Source: an uncultured Methanobrevibacter sp.
GTDB taxonomy: Archaea > Methanobacteriota > Methanobacteria > Methanobacteriales > Methanobacteriaceae
Direction of reading: 5' to 3'
Assembly: GCA_902795935.1 (NCBI GenBank)
Contig: CADBMS010000209.1
Location: 1-10,035 of the forward strand
DNA: 10,035 bases
Shown piece by piece: positions 1 to 6,665 of this stretch; the stretch's first letter is position 1, and each line of letters opens with the position of its first letter. Below the pieces are notes generated by a model, which saw only the letters and a list, made by a program, of their open reading frames with translations, was not told the DNA's origin and did not search any database. The position numbers were made by a program, and so were the translations under genes.

Positions 1-1
1 A

Positions 2-202
2 TTATTAATACTTGCTAATGCTGTGTCTAAAGCACTAACATCCAACAAAATCGAAAACTGCTTCCTAAAAAAAAACTTCCCCGAAAAAAATATTAAAAAA
101 ATATACAAACCAAAAAAAAAGGAATTCATAAAACGATTCGACCTAAAAATAAAATATTGGGACGAATATAACACATTTCTAAAAACCACCAAAAGTTTTT
201 GA
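2..202 (+). CDS. Possible C-terminal fragment of an unrecognised protein, cut by the window edge
   Basis: An open frame of 66 codons runs from the left edge to a TGA at 200-202. The product is rich in Lys, Asn and Phe. It starts with a short hydrophobic/Ala stretch (LLILANAVSKAL), continues through a very basic middle (KKIYKPKKKEF) and ends in KTTKSF. I recognise no family. Codon choice is unlike the neighbouring genes: many codons end in C (TTC, AAC, ATC, TCC, ACC), and C clearly exceeds G on this strand. That could mean a transferred gene or a decayed element. The opposite strand is also open across the whole stretch, but its translation contains long Phe runs and looks less like protein. 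The forward reading is favoured but not proven. Confidence 0.4.
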   Translation, partial: LLILANAVSKALTSNKIENCFLKKNFPEKNIKKIYKPKKKEFIKRFDLKIKYWDEYNTFLKTTKSF

Positions 203-413
203 AAGTGTCAGTGCCTAAAAAAATTAAACATTTAAATATAATCAAAACCAAACTATAAATACTTCAATTATTGGCGGTAGGAACTTTTATAAAAAAAATA
301 AAAAATCTAGTAAAAACGAAGTATAATTAAATATCACTAAAACTAGATTTAAATTTAGTAAATAACTGTTGAATAAAGAAATTCTAACAAATACTGTTAG
401 TTTAGTAATTATG

Positions 414-422
414 AAAATATAT
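414..422 (+). promoter_or_regulatory. Candidate TATA box for rps3ae
   Basis: The stretch AAAATATAT, preceded by ATG and A residues that could serve as a weak BRE, is the best-placed archaeal TATA candidate. Initiation about 25 bases downstream would give a leader of roughly 45-50 bases ahead of the strong ribosome binding site. In DNA this AT-rich other positions would also match, so the assignment is tentative. Confidence 0.35.
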
Positions 423-442
423 GAATATTATAGAATATTCAT
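421..442. repeat. Perfect 9-bp inverted repeat with ATAG loop, upstream of rps3ae
   Basis: ATGAATATT at 421-429 is the exact reverse complement of AATATTCAT at 434-442, separated by ATAG. It abuts the TATA candidate and ends 53 bases before the start codon. It could be an operator at the transcription start or a hairpin at the 5' end of the mRNA leader. Its AT-only content makes chance occurrence possible. Confidence 0.45.
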
Positions 443-484
443 TAATTAAATTTATTTTACATAAATTCACAATAGAATAAAATA

Positions 485-490
485 AGGTGA
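485..490 (+). promoter_or_regulatory. Ribosome binding site of rps3ae
   Basis: AGGTGA lies 4 bases before the ATG at 495. It is complementary to the archaeal 16S rRNA 3' end and fixes this start. It is one of the two strongest sites in the window, as expected for a highly expressed ribosomal protein. Confidence 0.8.
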
Positions 491-494
491 AACA

Positions 495-1073
495 ATGGCA
501 AAGGCAAGACGACGTAGAGTACGAGATACTTGGAAAGAAAAAGAATGGTACAAAATAACCAGTCCAAAAGCATTTGGAGAAAATGAAATAGGTACCACTC
601 CTTCAAGAGATCCAGAATTCTTAATTGGAAGAAGAGTAGATGTAACTATGAGAGAATTAACTGGAGACTTCTCTAAACAATATGTCAAACTAAAATTCCA
701 AATTAGCAATATTAAAGGAAACATTGCTGAAACTAAATTCATAGGACATCAAGTAACCACAGATTACGTTAGAAGTATGATTAGAAGAGGAACTAGTAGA
801 ATTGATGCTCCGGAAATTGTAACAACTAATGATGAACACCAAATAAAAGCACATGTACTAGTAATAACTACTAGAAGAGCAAAATCATCTCAACAAAAAT
901 TCATAAGAGAAACAGTTCAAGGCCTTTTAAAAGAAATTGCTTCTCAAAAATCATTTGAAGAATTAGTAGATGGAATAGTTACTGGCAAAATAGCATCTGA
1001 AATTTATCACAAAACTAAAAAGATTTACCCTCTTAAACGTGTAGAAACAATCAAAACTAAAGTTATTGAATAG
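495..1073 (+). CDS. rps3ae: 30S ribosomal protein S3Ae (eS1)
   Basis: Encodes the archaeal/eukaryotic small-subunit protein S3Ae (eS1), a component of the 30S platform near the mRNA exit site; bacteria lack this version. The 192-residue length is normal for archaea. The basic start MAKARRRRVRDTWKEK, the LTGDFSKQYVKLKFQI segment around residues 54-69 and the conserved middle with Arg-rich RSMIRRGTSRID (about 93-104) identify the family. The start at 495 is supported by the AGGTGA site 4 bases upstream. The gene appears to stand alone, with its own leader and a T7 run 29 bases after the stop. Codon use includes more C-ending codons than the genes downstream, consistent with high expression. Confidence 0.96.
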   Translation: MAKARRRRVRDTWKEKEWYKITSPKAFGENEIGTTPSRDPEFLIGRRVDVTMRELTGDFSKQYVKLKFQISNIKGNIAETKFIGHQVTTDYVRSMIRRGTSRIDAPEIVTTNDEHQIKAHVLVITTRRAKSSQQKFIRETVQGLLKEIASQKSFEELVDGIVTGKIASEIYHKTKKIYPLKRVETIKTKVIE

Positions 1074-1101
1074 ATTAAAACTAATTAATCTATTACTACT
1101 A

Positions 1102-1108
1102 TTTTTTT
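1102..1108 (+). terminator. T-run terminator after rps3ae
   Basis: Seven consecutive T residues lie 29 bases after the rps3ae stop and before the DUF92 gene. Archaeal RNA polymerase terminates at such U-tracts without needing a hairpin. Nothing GC-rich precedes it. Confidence 0.45.
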
Positions 1109-1133
1109 AATTAAATACTATGGTTGAAAAAAT

Positions 1134-1808
1134 ATGTATTATTTAGAATACCTAATATTGGTATTATTTCTAGGATATTTAACCTATAAAAAAGGAGCTC
1201 TAGATTTAGAAGGATCTCTTTTTATGGCAGCCATGGCTATTATAATCATATATTCCCCCACAGCAGGATTTAATTGGTTTATTTTAATTATTACTTTTTT
1301 AATTTTAGGACTACTAGCAACCAAATATAAAACTGAATATAAAAAAGAATTAAACATTTTTGAAAAAACTAGAACTGCAAAAAATGTTATTTCTAATGGA
1401 ATCATAGCATTTATAGCTGCTACATTCGGATTATATGGCCCATTTATAGGAGCCATATCAACTGCAACAGCAGATACCCTTGCAAGTGAAATTGGAATAA
1501 CTCAAACTCCACGATTAATAACTTCATTTGAAAAAGTTAAACCTGGAACTGATGGTGCAATATCTATACTTGGAACTGTTGTTGGAATTATTGGTGCGGG
1601 AATTATAGGTATACTCGCATATTTTTTAGGAATTTCACCAGATCCTGTAATTTCTTTAAGAATATCTGTTATTGCAGGAACAATTGGTTGCTTCATAGAT
1701 AGTATATTAGGAGCAAGTCTAGAAAGAAGAAATTATATTAACAATGAACATGTTAATCTTTTAGCCACATTTTCTGGTGGAATTATTGGATTATTGTTAA
1801 GTTACTGA
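1134..1808 (+). CDS. DUF92 / TIGR00297 family integral membrane protein
   Basis: A 224-residue protein of the DUF92 family (PF01940), which includes the plant and cyanobacterial phytyl-phosphate kinase VTE6. Hydrophobic segments lie at about residues 3-20, 27-43, 46-64, 82-108, 145-168, 172-192 and 205-223, predicting roughly seven membrane passes. The family hallmarks are present: the ATADTLASEIG motif (about 110-120), the KPGTDGAISILGT motif (about 136-148) and a C-terminal GCFIDSILGASLERR with a later NNEHVNLLATFSGG. By analogy with VTE6 it may phosphorylate an isoprenyl phosphate, perhaps to salvage isoprenoid for archaeal lipids or glycan carriers; this is inference. The ATG at 1134 has only a weak GGTTGA upstream. 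An ATG at 1120 is in another frame and closes quickly. It is separated from both neighbours by AT-rich gaps. Confidence 0.88.
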   Translation: MYYLEYLILVLFLGYLTYKKGALDLEGSLFMAAMAIIIIYSPTAGFNWFILIITFLILGLLATKYKTEYKKELNIFEKTRTAKNVISNGIIAFIAATFGLYGPFIGAISTATADTLASEIGITQTPRLITSFEKVKPGTDGAISILGTVVGIIGAGIIGILAYFLGISPDPVISLRISVIAGTIGCFIDSILGASLERRNYINNEHVNLLATFSGGIIGLLLSY

Positions 1809-1938
1809 GTTAATTTTATAATATAAAAAATTATATAATATTATATTAAAAAATAAACTACAATAGTATTATAATTAGCATATTAAAACGATTATTTTTT
1901 CAGATGTGAATAAATTAAATTTTTCAAGGTGATTCATT
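1809..1938. promoter_or_regulatory. AT-rich intergenic region with likely apgM promoter
   Basis: This 130-base gap is almost purely A and T. A dense TATA-like stretch at about 1829-1846 is the best promoter candidate for apgM, but the composition prevents exact placement. A T6 run occurs at 1895-1900, within what would be the leader. AAGGTGAT at 1926-1933, 5 bases before the ATG at 1939, is a very strong ribosome binding site and fixes the apgM start. Confidence 0.45.
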
Positions 1939-3171
1939 ATGAAAGGAATAATAATGATTATGGACGGTATGGGAGATCGTCCTTTAAAAGAATTGGGGGG
2001 TAAAACACCGTTAGAAGTAGCAAATACTCCCAACATGGACAAAATGGCTAAAGAAGGCATTAATGGGATAATGGATTCCATAAAACCAGGAATAATTCCT
2101 GGAAGCGATACTGCACATTTATCCATATTAGGTTATAATCCATATGAAGTTTATACTGGCAGAGGTCCTTTCGAAGCTGCTGGTGTTGGTGTTGATGTTT
2201 TACCTGGAGATATTGCATTTAGATGTAATTTTTCTAGTGCTAATGATGAAGGAATAGTTACAGATAGGCGTGCTGGAAGAATAAAAAAAGGAACTAAAGA
2301 ATTAGCAGAAAAAATTAACGGCATGACTATTGAAGGTTTTGAAGATATTGAAGTCATATTCAAAGAGTCAACCGGACATAGAGCAGTGTTAGTTTTAAGA
2401 GGAGAAGGATTATCTGGAAAAGTTAGTGATGCTGATCCTAAAATTGAAGGTAAACCCCCAAAACAAATTAAAGCATTGGATGAAACACCAGAATCTCAAA
2501 AAACAGCAGATATTTTAAATAAACTAGTGTTAAAAACATATAATATTTTAAAAAACCACCCAATTAATGTTGAAAGAGAATCTAATGGAAAATCCCCAGC
2601 AAATATTATAATTCCCCGTGGAGCTGGAGAAGTACCATATGTAGAATCTTTAAATGAAAAATATAATATTAAATCCGTATGTATTGCTGAAACTGGTTTA
2701 ATCTTGGGCATTGGTAAACTTGCAGGTATGACCGTTATTGAACCAGAAGGTGCAACTGGCGGTGTTGATACTGATTTAGACAGTATAACAAAAACTATAT
2801 TAGAAAATCTTAAAAAAGATTATAATTTTTTCTTAATTAATATTGATGGTGCAGATGAAGCAGGACATGATGGTAACCTGCAAGAAAAATTAGAATTTTT
2901 AGAAAAAGTTGATTCAGTTATTGGAGAAATTATGAAAGTGCCCAATATTTATTATATTCTTACTGCAGATCACTCCACACCAATTTCTGTAATGAATCAT
3001 TCTGGAGACCCAGTACCTATTGTTATAAATGGTCCTGAAGTTAAAGTAGATGATATTGAAGAATTTAATGAACGTAGTGCTGCTAAAGGAGGACTTTGTA
3101 GAATTCGTGGCTCTGATTTAATGAATATTTTAATGGATTTAATGAATAATTCTGAAAAATTTGGAGCATGA
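1939..3171 (+). CDS. apgM: 2,3-bisphosphoglycerate-independent phosphoglycerate mutase, archaeal type
   Basis: Interconverts 3-phosphoglycerate and 2-phosphoglycerate in cytosolic glycolysis/gluconeogenesis, using divalent metal and a phosphoserine intermediate. The 410-residue length fits the archaeal family, a member of the alkaline phosphatase superfamily shorter than bacterial GpmI. Visible catalytic elements are D9 in IMDGMGDRP, the nucleophile S56 in PGSDTAHLSILGYNP, D306 and H310 in GADEAGHDGN, D344-H345 in TADHSTP, and H354 in MNHSGDP. These match the metal-binding and catalytic set of the superfamily. The AAGGTGAT site 5 bases upstream confirms the start. glmM begins 35 bases after the stop with no T-run between, so the two are probably co-transcribed. 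In a methanogen the flux is expected mainly in the gluconeogenic direction. Confidence 0.96.
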   Translation: MKGIIMIMDGMGDRPLKELGGKTPLEVANTPNMDKMAKEGINGIMDSIKPGIIPGSDTAHLSILGYNPYEVYTGRGPFEAAGVGVDVLPGDIAFRCNFSSANDEGIVTDRRAGRIKKGTKELAEKINGMTIEGFEDIEVIFKESTGHRAVLVLRGEGLSGKVSDADPKIEGKPPKQIKALDETPESQKTADILNKLVLKTYNILKNHPINVERESNGKSPANIIIPRGAGEVPYVESLNEKYNIKSVCIAETGLILGIGKLAGMTVIEPEGATGGVDTDLDSITKTILENLKKDYNFFLINIDGADEAGHDGNLQEKLEFLEKVDSVIGEIMKVPNIYYILTADHSTPISVMNHSGDPVPIVINGPEVKVDDIEEFNERSAAKGGLCRIRGSDLMNILMDLMNNSEKFGA

Positions 3172-3206
3172 ACTAATTATTATTTATAAATAAAAGAAGT
3201 GTTATA

Positions 3207-4568
3207 ATGCATAAAAATGAAGAAATTCCTAGACTATTTGGAACATCAGGTATTAGAGGACCTGTTGGTTCTAAAATTACAACTAATTTTGCATTAAACG
3301 TTGGTAAAGCCATTTCTACTTATCTTAAAGGTAAAGGCAAAGTTGTTGTTGGATATGATACTAGAACTTCTAATCAAATGCTTGAAAATGCTATATGTGC
3401 AGGTTTAATGGAATGTGGATGTGATGTTATTAGTTTAGGTATGGTTCCAACACCATTAGTTGGTTATGCAACTTCACGATTACATGCTGATGCTGGAGTT
3501 ATGATTACTGCATCTCACAATCCATCCCCAGATAATGGAATTAAAGTATGGAATAATGATGGAATGGCTTACTCTACAGAACAAGAAATGGAATTAGAAA
3601 ATATAATTCATACTGAAAATTATAATAAATGTGAATGGGATGAATTAGGTAAAAAAGAAGAAGCTTATGAAATTATTAATCTATATATCGAAGAATTATT
3701 AAGTTTAGTTGATATTAAAAAATCATTGAAAGTTGTTGTTGATTGTGGATCAGGCGCAGGTTCCTATCTTTCACCATTATTATTACGTAAAGCTGGATGT
3801 GAAGTTTTAACACTAAATTGTCAACCAGATGGTTCTTTTCCAGGCCGTAACCCTGAACCTAATGCAGATAACCTTAAAGACTTAATGGATGTTGTTAAAA
3901 TTACTGGTGCTGATTTGGGTATTGCTCATGATGGTGATGCAGATCGTATGATGGCAGTAGATGATACTGGAAAAATTGCATCATTTGATAAATTATTGGC
4001 ATTAATTTCAAAAGAAATGGGTGGAACAATCATAACTACTGTTGATGCTGCATTATGCATGGATGAATGTATGTCAGAAGTAGGAGGATCTGTTATTCGT
4101 ACTAAAGTTGGTGATGTACATGTAGCCCAAGAGATTGTCAAACATAAAGCTACCTTTGGCGGAGAACCCTCTGGAACATGGCTACACCCAAATTTTTGTA
4201 TGTGTCCAGATGGTTTATTATCTGCACTTAAATTGGTTGAACTCATTTCTCAAGGCCAAAAACTCTCTGAATTATTATCTGAAATCCCAGAATACCCAAC
4301 TATCCGTGAAAAATTAACATGCCCTAATGAATCCAAAGAAATTATTATGAAAAGTATTGAAGATGCTCTTGAAAGTTGTTATTCTGATGTTTTAGACGTT
4401 AATACTATTGATGGCGTTAGAATTACATTTAAAGATGATAGTTGGATTTTAATTAGGCCTTCAGGTACTGAACCATATATAAGAATTACATTAGAAGGTA
4501 AAACTGAAAAACGAACAGAAGAAATTCTTAAAGTTTCTAAAGAATTTATACTTGAAATTATGAATTAA
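3207..4568 (+). CDS. glmM: Phosphoglucosamine mutase (alpha-D-phosphohexomutase family)
   Basis: Converts glucosamine-6-phosphate to glucosamine-1-phosphate in the cytosol, the step before GlmU. The 453-residue protein carries all four phosphohexomutase loops: the phosphoserine loop TASHNP with S103, the metal-binding DGDADR at D242, D244 and D246, the sugar-specificity loop GGEPSGT at about 318-324, and the phosphate-binding RPSGTEP from R417. Archaeal members of this family can also act as phosphomannomutase or phosphoglucomutase, so the exact substrate is not certain. The adjacent glmU favours the glucosamine role. The start codon has only a weak GAAGTG upstream; translation may depend partly on apgM. 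The gene ends before a T7 run. Confidence 0.9.
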   Translation: MHKNEEIPRLFGTSGIRGPVGSKITTNFALNVGKAISTYLKGKGKVVVGYDTRTSNQMLENAICAGLMECGCDVISLGMVPTPLVGYATSRLHADAGVMITASHNPSPDNGIKVWNNDGMAYSTEQEMELENIIHTENYNKCEWDELGKKEEAYEIINLYIEELLSLVDIKKSLKVVVDCGSGAGSYLSPLLLRKAGCEVLTLNCQPDGSFPGRNPEPNADNLKDLMDVVKITGADLGIAHDGDADRMMAVDDTGKIASFDKLLALISKEMGGTIITTVDAALCMDECMSEVGGSVIRTKVGDVHVAQEIVKHKATFGGEPSGTWLHPNFCMCPDGLLSALKLVELISQGQKLSELLSEIPEYPTIREKLTCPNESKEIIMKSIEDALESCYSDVLDVNTIDGVRITFKDDSWILIRPSGTEPYIRITLEGKTEKRTEEILKVSKEFILEIMN

Positions 4569-4713
4569 AATTTTATTTTTTTAATAAATTTTTTAAATAA
4601 TGAATATTCTTAATTTATTAATTTTCTAATAAGTATAGTATCAAATAAAAGTTTAATACGGATAAAATAGAATAAATACTAATATAACTATTATTAATGG
4701 AGAATCAAATATT
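4569..4713. terminator. T-run terminator and inverted repeat between glmM and glmU
   Basis: A T7 run at 4576-4582 starts 8 bases after the glmM stop and is a plausible archaeal terminator. It is followed by an AT-only 10-bp inverted repeat (4581-4590 with 4612-4621, 21-base spacer). The rest of the gap must hold the glmU promoter; no single TATA box stands out. GGAG at 4699-4702 lies 11 bases ahead of the glmU ATG, a rather long spacing. Confidence 0.4.
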
Positions 4714-5982
4714 ATGCAAGCCGCAATTTTAACAGCAGGAGAAGGAACACGGATGCGCCCTTTAACTTTAACAAGACCCAAAACCATGCTTCCAGTGGGT
4801 GGTAAGCCTATTATTCAGCATAATATTGAAGCATTACGTGATGCTGGTGTTGAAGAGATATTACTTATAACTGGTTATTGTGAAGAAATAATTAAAGATT
4901 ATTTTAATAATGGTGAAGATTTTGGAGTTAAAATTACTTATGTAACTCAAAAAGAAAGATTAGGAACTGCTCATGCCATCGGCCATACTGAAAACATTTT
5001 AACTGATGATTTTATTGTATTAAATGGAGATATAATTTTAGATTATGAATTAATAAGTGAAATGATTGATAATTATGAATCTAATTCTGCAGATTCTATG
5101 ATGGTATTAACTGAAGTTGAAGATCCAAGTTCATTTGGTGTTGTTGAATTAGAAAATAATTATATTAAAAATATTATTGAAAAACCAAATATTGAAGAAG
5201 CTCCAAGCAATTTAATTAATACAGGCGTTTATATTTTTAATCAAGATATTCTAGATAAAATTAAAGAAACTAAACTATCTTTACGTGGAGAATATGAAAT
5301 TACTGATTCTTTACAATTACAAATCGATGATGGTAAAAATGTTATGGGCTTCATAACAGATAAAAAATGGGTTGATGTTGGTCACCCATGGGAATTAATT
5401 GAAATTAATGAAGAATTTTTAACTGAAATAACTAATGAAATATATGGTAAAATCGAGGATGGAGTTACAATACATGGCAATATTTATTTAGGAGATAATA
5501 GTATTATTCGCTCTGGAACTTATATTCAAGGCCCAGCATATATTGGAGATAATTGTGATATTGGACCTAATACGTATATTAGAGGTAAAACTTACCTTGG
5601 AGATAGTGTGCATGTAGGTAATGCAGTTGAAATTAAAAACTCAATTATTATGCATAATACTAATATTAACCATTTAACTTATGTTGGAGATTCGATTATT
5701 GGTGCTAATTGTAATTTAGCAGCTGGAACTAATATTGCTAATTTACGTTTTGATGATGCTAATGTTAAATTAACTATTAAAGGAAAACGTATAGATAGTG
5801 GTAGAAGAAAACTTGGAGTTATATTTGGAGATGGTGTTAAAACTGGTGTTAATACTAGTTTCAATCCTGGCGTTATTGTTGGTCAAAACTCATTTATAGG
5901 TTCTGGATCAATAATTTATAATGATATTGAATCTAATAAACTCATTATAAGTAAACAAGGCCAGGAAATTATAGAAAAATAA
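4714..5982 (+). CDS. glmU: Bifunctional sugar-1-phosphate nucleotidylyltransferase / glucosamine-1-phosphate acetyltransferase, archaeal GlmU type
   Basis: Makes UDP-GlcNAc by acetylating glucosamine-1-phosphate and then transferring UMP. The N-terminal nucleotidyltransferase domain (about 1-230) has the signature AGEGTRMRPLTLTRPK with R13 and K23, the metal aspartate D106 in LNGDI, and a second likely metal ligand, D221, in KWVDVGHPWEL. The C-terminal left-handed beta-helix (about 240-422) shows hexapeptide repeats and the NHLTYVGDS segment with H320, equivalent by motif to the catalytic His described in the Sulfolobus ST0452 enzyme. It is followed by AAGTNIANLRFDD and the RKLGVIFGDGVKTGVN acetyl-CoA region. 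Length (422) fits archaeal members. Archaeal homologues can accept several NTPs and hexosamine phosphates. The pairing with glmM supports the amino-sugar role; UDP-GlcNAc feeds pseudomurein and glycan synthesis. Confidence 0.92.
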   Translation: MQAAILTAGEGTRMRPLTLTRPKTMLPVGGKPIIQHNIEALRDAGVEEILLITGYCEEIIKDYFNNGEDFGVKITYVTQKERLGTAHAIGHTENILTDDFIVLNGDIILDYELISEMIDNYESNSADSMMVLTEVEDPSSFGVVELENNYIKNIIEKPNIEEAPSNLINTGVYIFNQDILDKIKETKLSLRGEYEITDSLQLQIDDGKNVMGFITDKKWVDVGHPWELIEINEEFLTEITNEIYGKIEDGVTIHGNIYLGDNSIIRSGTYIQGPAYIGDNCDIGPNTYIRGKTYLGDSVHVGNAVEIKNSIIMHNTNINHLTYVGDSIIGANCNLAAGTNIANLRFDDANVKLTIKGKRIDSGRRKLGVIFGDGVKTGVNTSFNPGVIVGQNSFIGSGSIIYNDIESNKLIISKQGQEIIEK

Positions 5983-5994
5983 ATTTACTAATTT

Positions 5995-6060
5995 TAACTA
6001 CTTTTTAACATTTTATAAAATCTTTTTTTATTTACTAAAAAATAATCTTTTTTCTTAATT
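5995..6060 (+). terminator. U-rich termination zone after glmU
   Basis: T5 at 6002-6006, T7 at 6023-6029 and T6 at 6048-6053 lie within 75 bases of the glmU stop. Multiple U-tracts in series are typical of archaeal 3' ends. They separate glmU from the downstream group. Confidence 0.5.
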
Positions 6061-6076
6061 TTTTATAAATTATAAA
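6061..6076 (+). promoter_or_regulatory. Candidate TATA box for the carbonic anhydrase homologue operon
   Basis: TTTTATAAATTATAAA contains two overlapping good archaeal TATA matches directly after the U-rich zone. Initiation about 25 bases downstream, near 6090-6100, would give a leader of 80-90 bases before the TTG at 6181. That leader would begin about where the hairpin arm at 6091-6099 lies. Confidence 0.4.
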
Positions 6077-6090
6077 TAGTGGATTTTATA

Positions 6091-6152
6091 TGTCTGATTG
6101 ATACAGTAAAATTTTTTCTAATAAAATCAGATAGTTTTTATAATATTTTTTT
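6091..6152 (+). promoter_or_regulatory. Leader hairpin followed by U-tracts (possible attenuator)
   Basis: Positions 6091-6099 pair with 6125-6133: a 7-bp perfect core TCTGATT/AATCAGA extended by a G-U and a T-A pair, with a 25-base loop. T5 at 6135-6139 and T7 at 6146-6152 follow at once. A stem followed by U-tracts between promoter and start codon resembles a transcription attenuator, or the 3' end of a small RNA. The arrangement is visible in sequence; a regulatory role is inference. Confidence 0.3.
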
Positions 6153-6168
6153 ACATATTTACATAGGC

Positions 6169-6173
6169 GAGGT
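6169..6173 (+). promoter_or_regulatory. Ribosome binding site deciding the TTG start at 6181
   Basis: GAGGT ends 7 bases before the TTG at 6181, ideal spacing. The upstream in-frame GTG at 6079 has no such site and lies in U-rich leader sequence. This is why the shorter start is chosen for the carbonic anhydrase homologue. Confidence 0.75.
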
Positions 6174-6180
6174 TATTATT

Positions 6181-6660
6181 TTGAAAAAAATTAATCCTAA
6201 TAGTAAAATTTTTGATGGAGTTCATATCATTGGAGATGTGAATATTGAAGAAAATGTATCCATATGGTATAATGCAGTTATTAGAGGAGATATTGAATCT
6301 ATAAGTATTGGTAAAGATTCTAATGTACAAGATAATTGTGTATTGCATGTATCTCAAAATTATCCCATTAAAATTGGTGAAAATGTTTCTGTTGGGCATG
6401 GTGCAGTTTTACATGGATGTGAATTAGAAGATAATGTGCTTATTGGTATGAATGCTACAATATTAAATGGAAGTCATATTAATAAAAATTCCATTGTTGG
6501 TGCTGGTGCACTTGTAAGTGAAAATAAAGAATTTCCAGAAGGTAGTTTAATTATTGGAGTGCCTGCAAAAGTTGTAAGGCAGCTTAGTTCTGATGAAATA
6601 AAAAACATTAAAAAAAATGCTCAAAATTATGTTAATTTATCTAAAAATAATGAAGGATGA
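6181..6660 (+). CDS. Gamma-class carbonic anhydrase homologue (CamH / YrdA-like hexapeptide protein)
   Basis: A 159-residue left-handed beta-helix protein of the gamma-carbonic anhydrase family. The three expected metal-binding histidines are present: H56 (DNCVLHV), H73 and H78 (VGHGAVLHGC). The conserved R35-G-D37 and Q50-D51 are also present. It lacks the N-terminal signal peptide and the acidic loop with the proton-shuttle Glu of Methanosarcina Cam, so it is CamH-like and cytosolic. Members of this subgroup vary in CO2-hydration activity, and many are annotated as ferripyochelin-binding or acetyltransferase-like proteins. Start TTG at 6181 is chosen on the GAGGT site; the longer frame from GTG 6079 would add 34 residues of Phe/Ile-rich leader unlike the family. 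Its TGA overlaps the first possible hisC ATG, showing tight coupling. Confidence 0.87.
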   Translation: MKKINPNSKIFDGVHIIGDVNIEENVSIWYNAVIRGDIESISIGKDSNVQDNCVLHVSQNYPIKIGENVSVGHGAVLHGCELEDNVLIGMNATILNGSHINKNSIVGAGALVSENKEFPEGSLIIGVPAKVVRQLSSDEIKNIKKNAQNYVNLSKNNEG

Positions 6661-6665
6661 ATATT

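Larger units (their letters stand above)
203..494. other. Non-coding region upstream of rps3ae with several inverted repeats
   Basis: No reading frame of note lies in these 292 bases. TATA-like stretches occur near 249-260 and 414-422. Three short inverted repeats are visible: 303-311 with 342-350 (9 bp, 30-base spacer), 384-389 with 395-400 (6 bp, 5-base loop), and 421-429 with 434-442 (9 bp, 4-base loop). No tRNA and no C/D-box signature (TGATGA/CTGA) was seen. Confidence 0.6.

Noticed and set aside
467..742. Minus-strand open frame opposite the start of rps3ae
   Set aside because: It overlaps the strong rps3ae ribosome binding site and N-terminal coding sequence, and its translation matches no family I know.
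1120..1146. ATG at 1120 as an earlier start for the DUF92 protein
   Set aside because: It is in a different frame from 1134 and stops after eight codons.
1829..1860. Short AT palindromes between the DUF92 gene and apgM
   Set aside because: The sequence is nearly all A and T, so many self-complementary words are expected; none stands out in length or spacing.
3926..4246. Minus-strand open frame of 106 codons inside glmM
   Set aside because: It is the antisense shadow of the DGDADR and sugar-binding region of glmM, with no recognisable domain of its own and no convincing start site.
4135..4317. Second + strand open frame inside glmM
   Set aside because: It is a shifted-frame shadow lying wholly within conserved glmM sequence.
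6657..6665. ATG at 6657 as the hisC start
   Set aside because: It sits inside the GGATGA that best serves as ribosome binding site for ATG 6666, and would add only MNI. It remains possible through coupled translation at the ATGA overlap.
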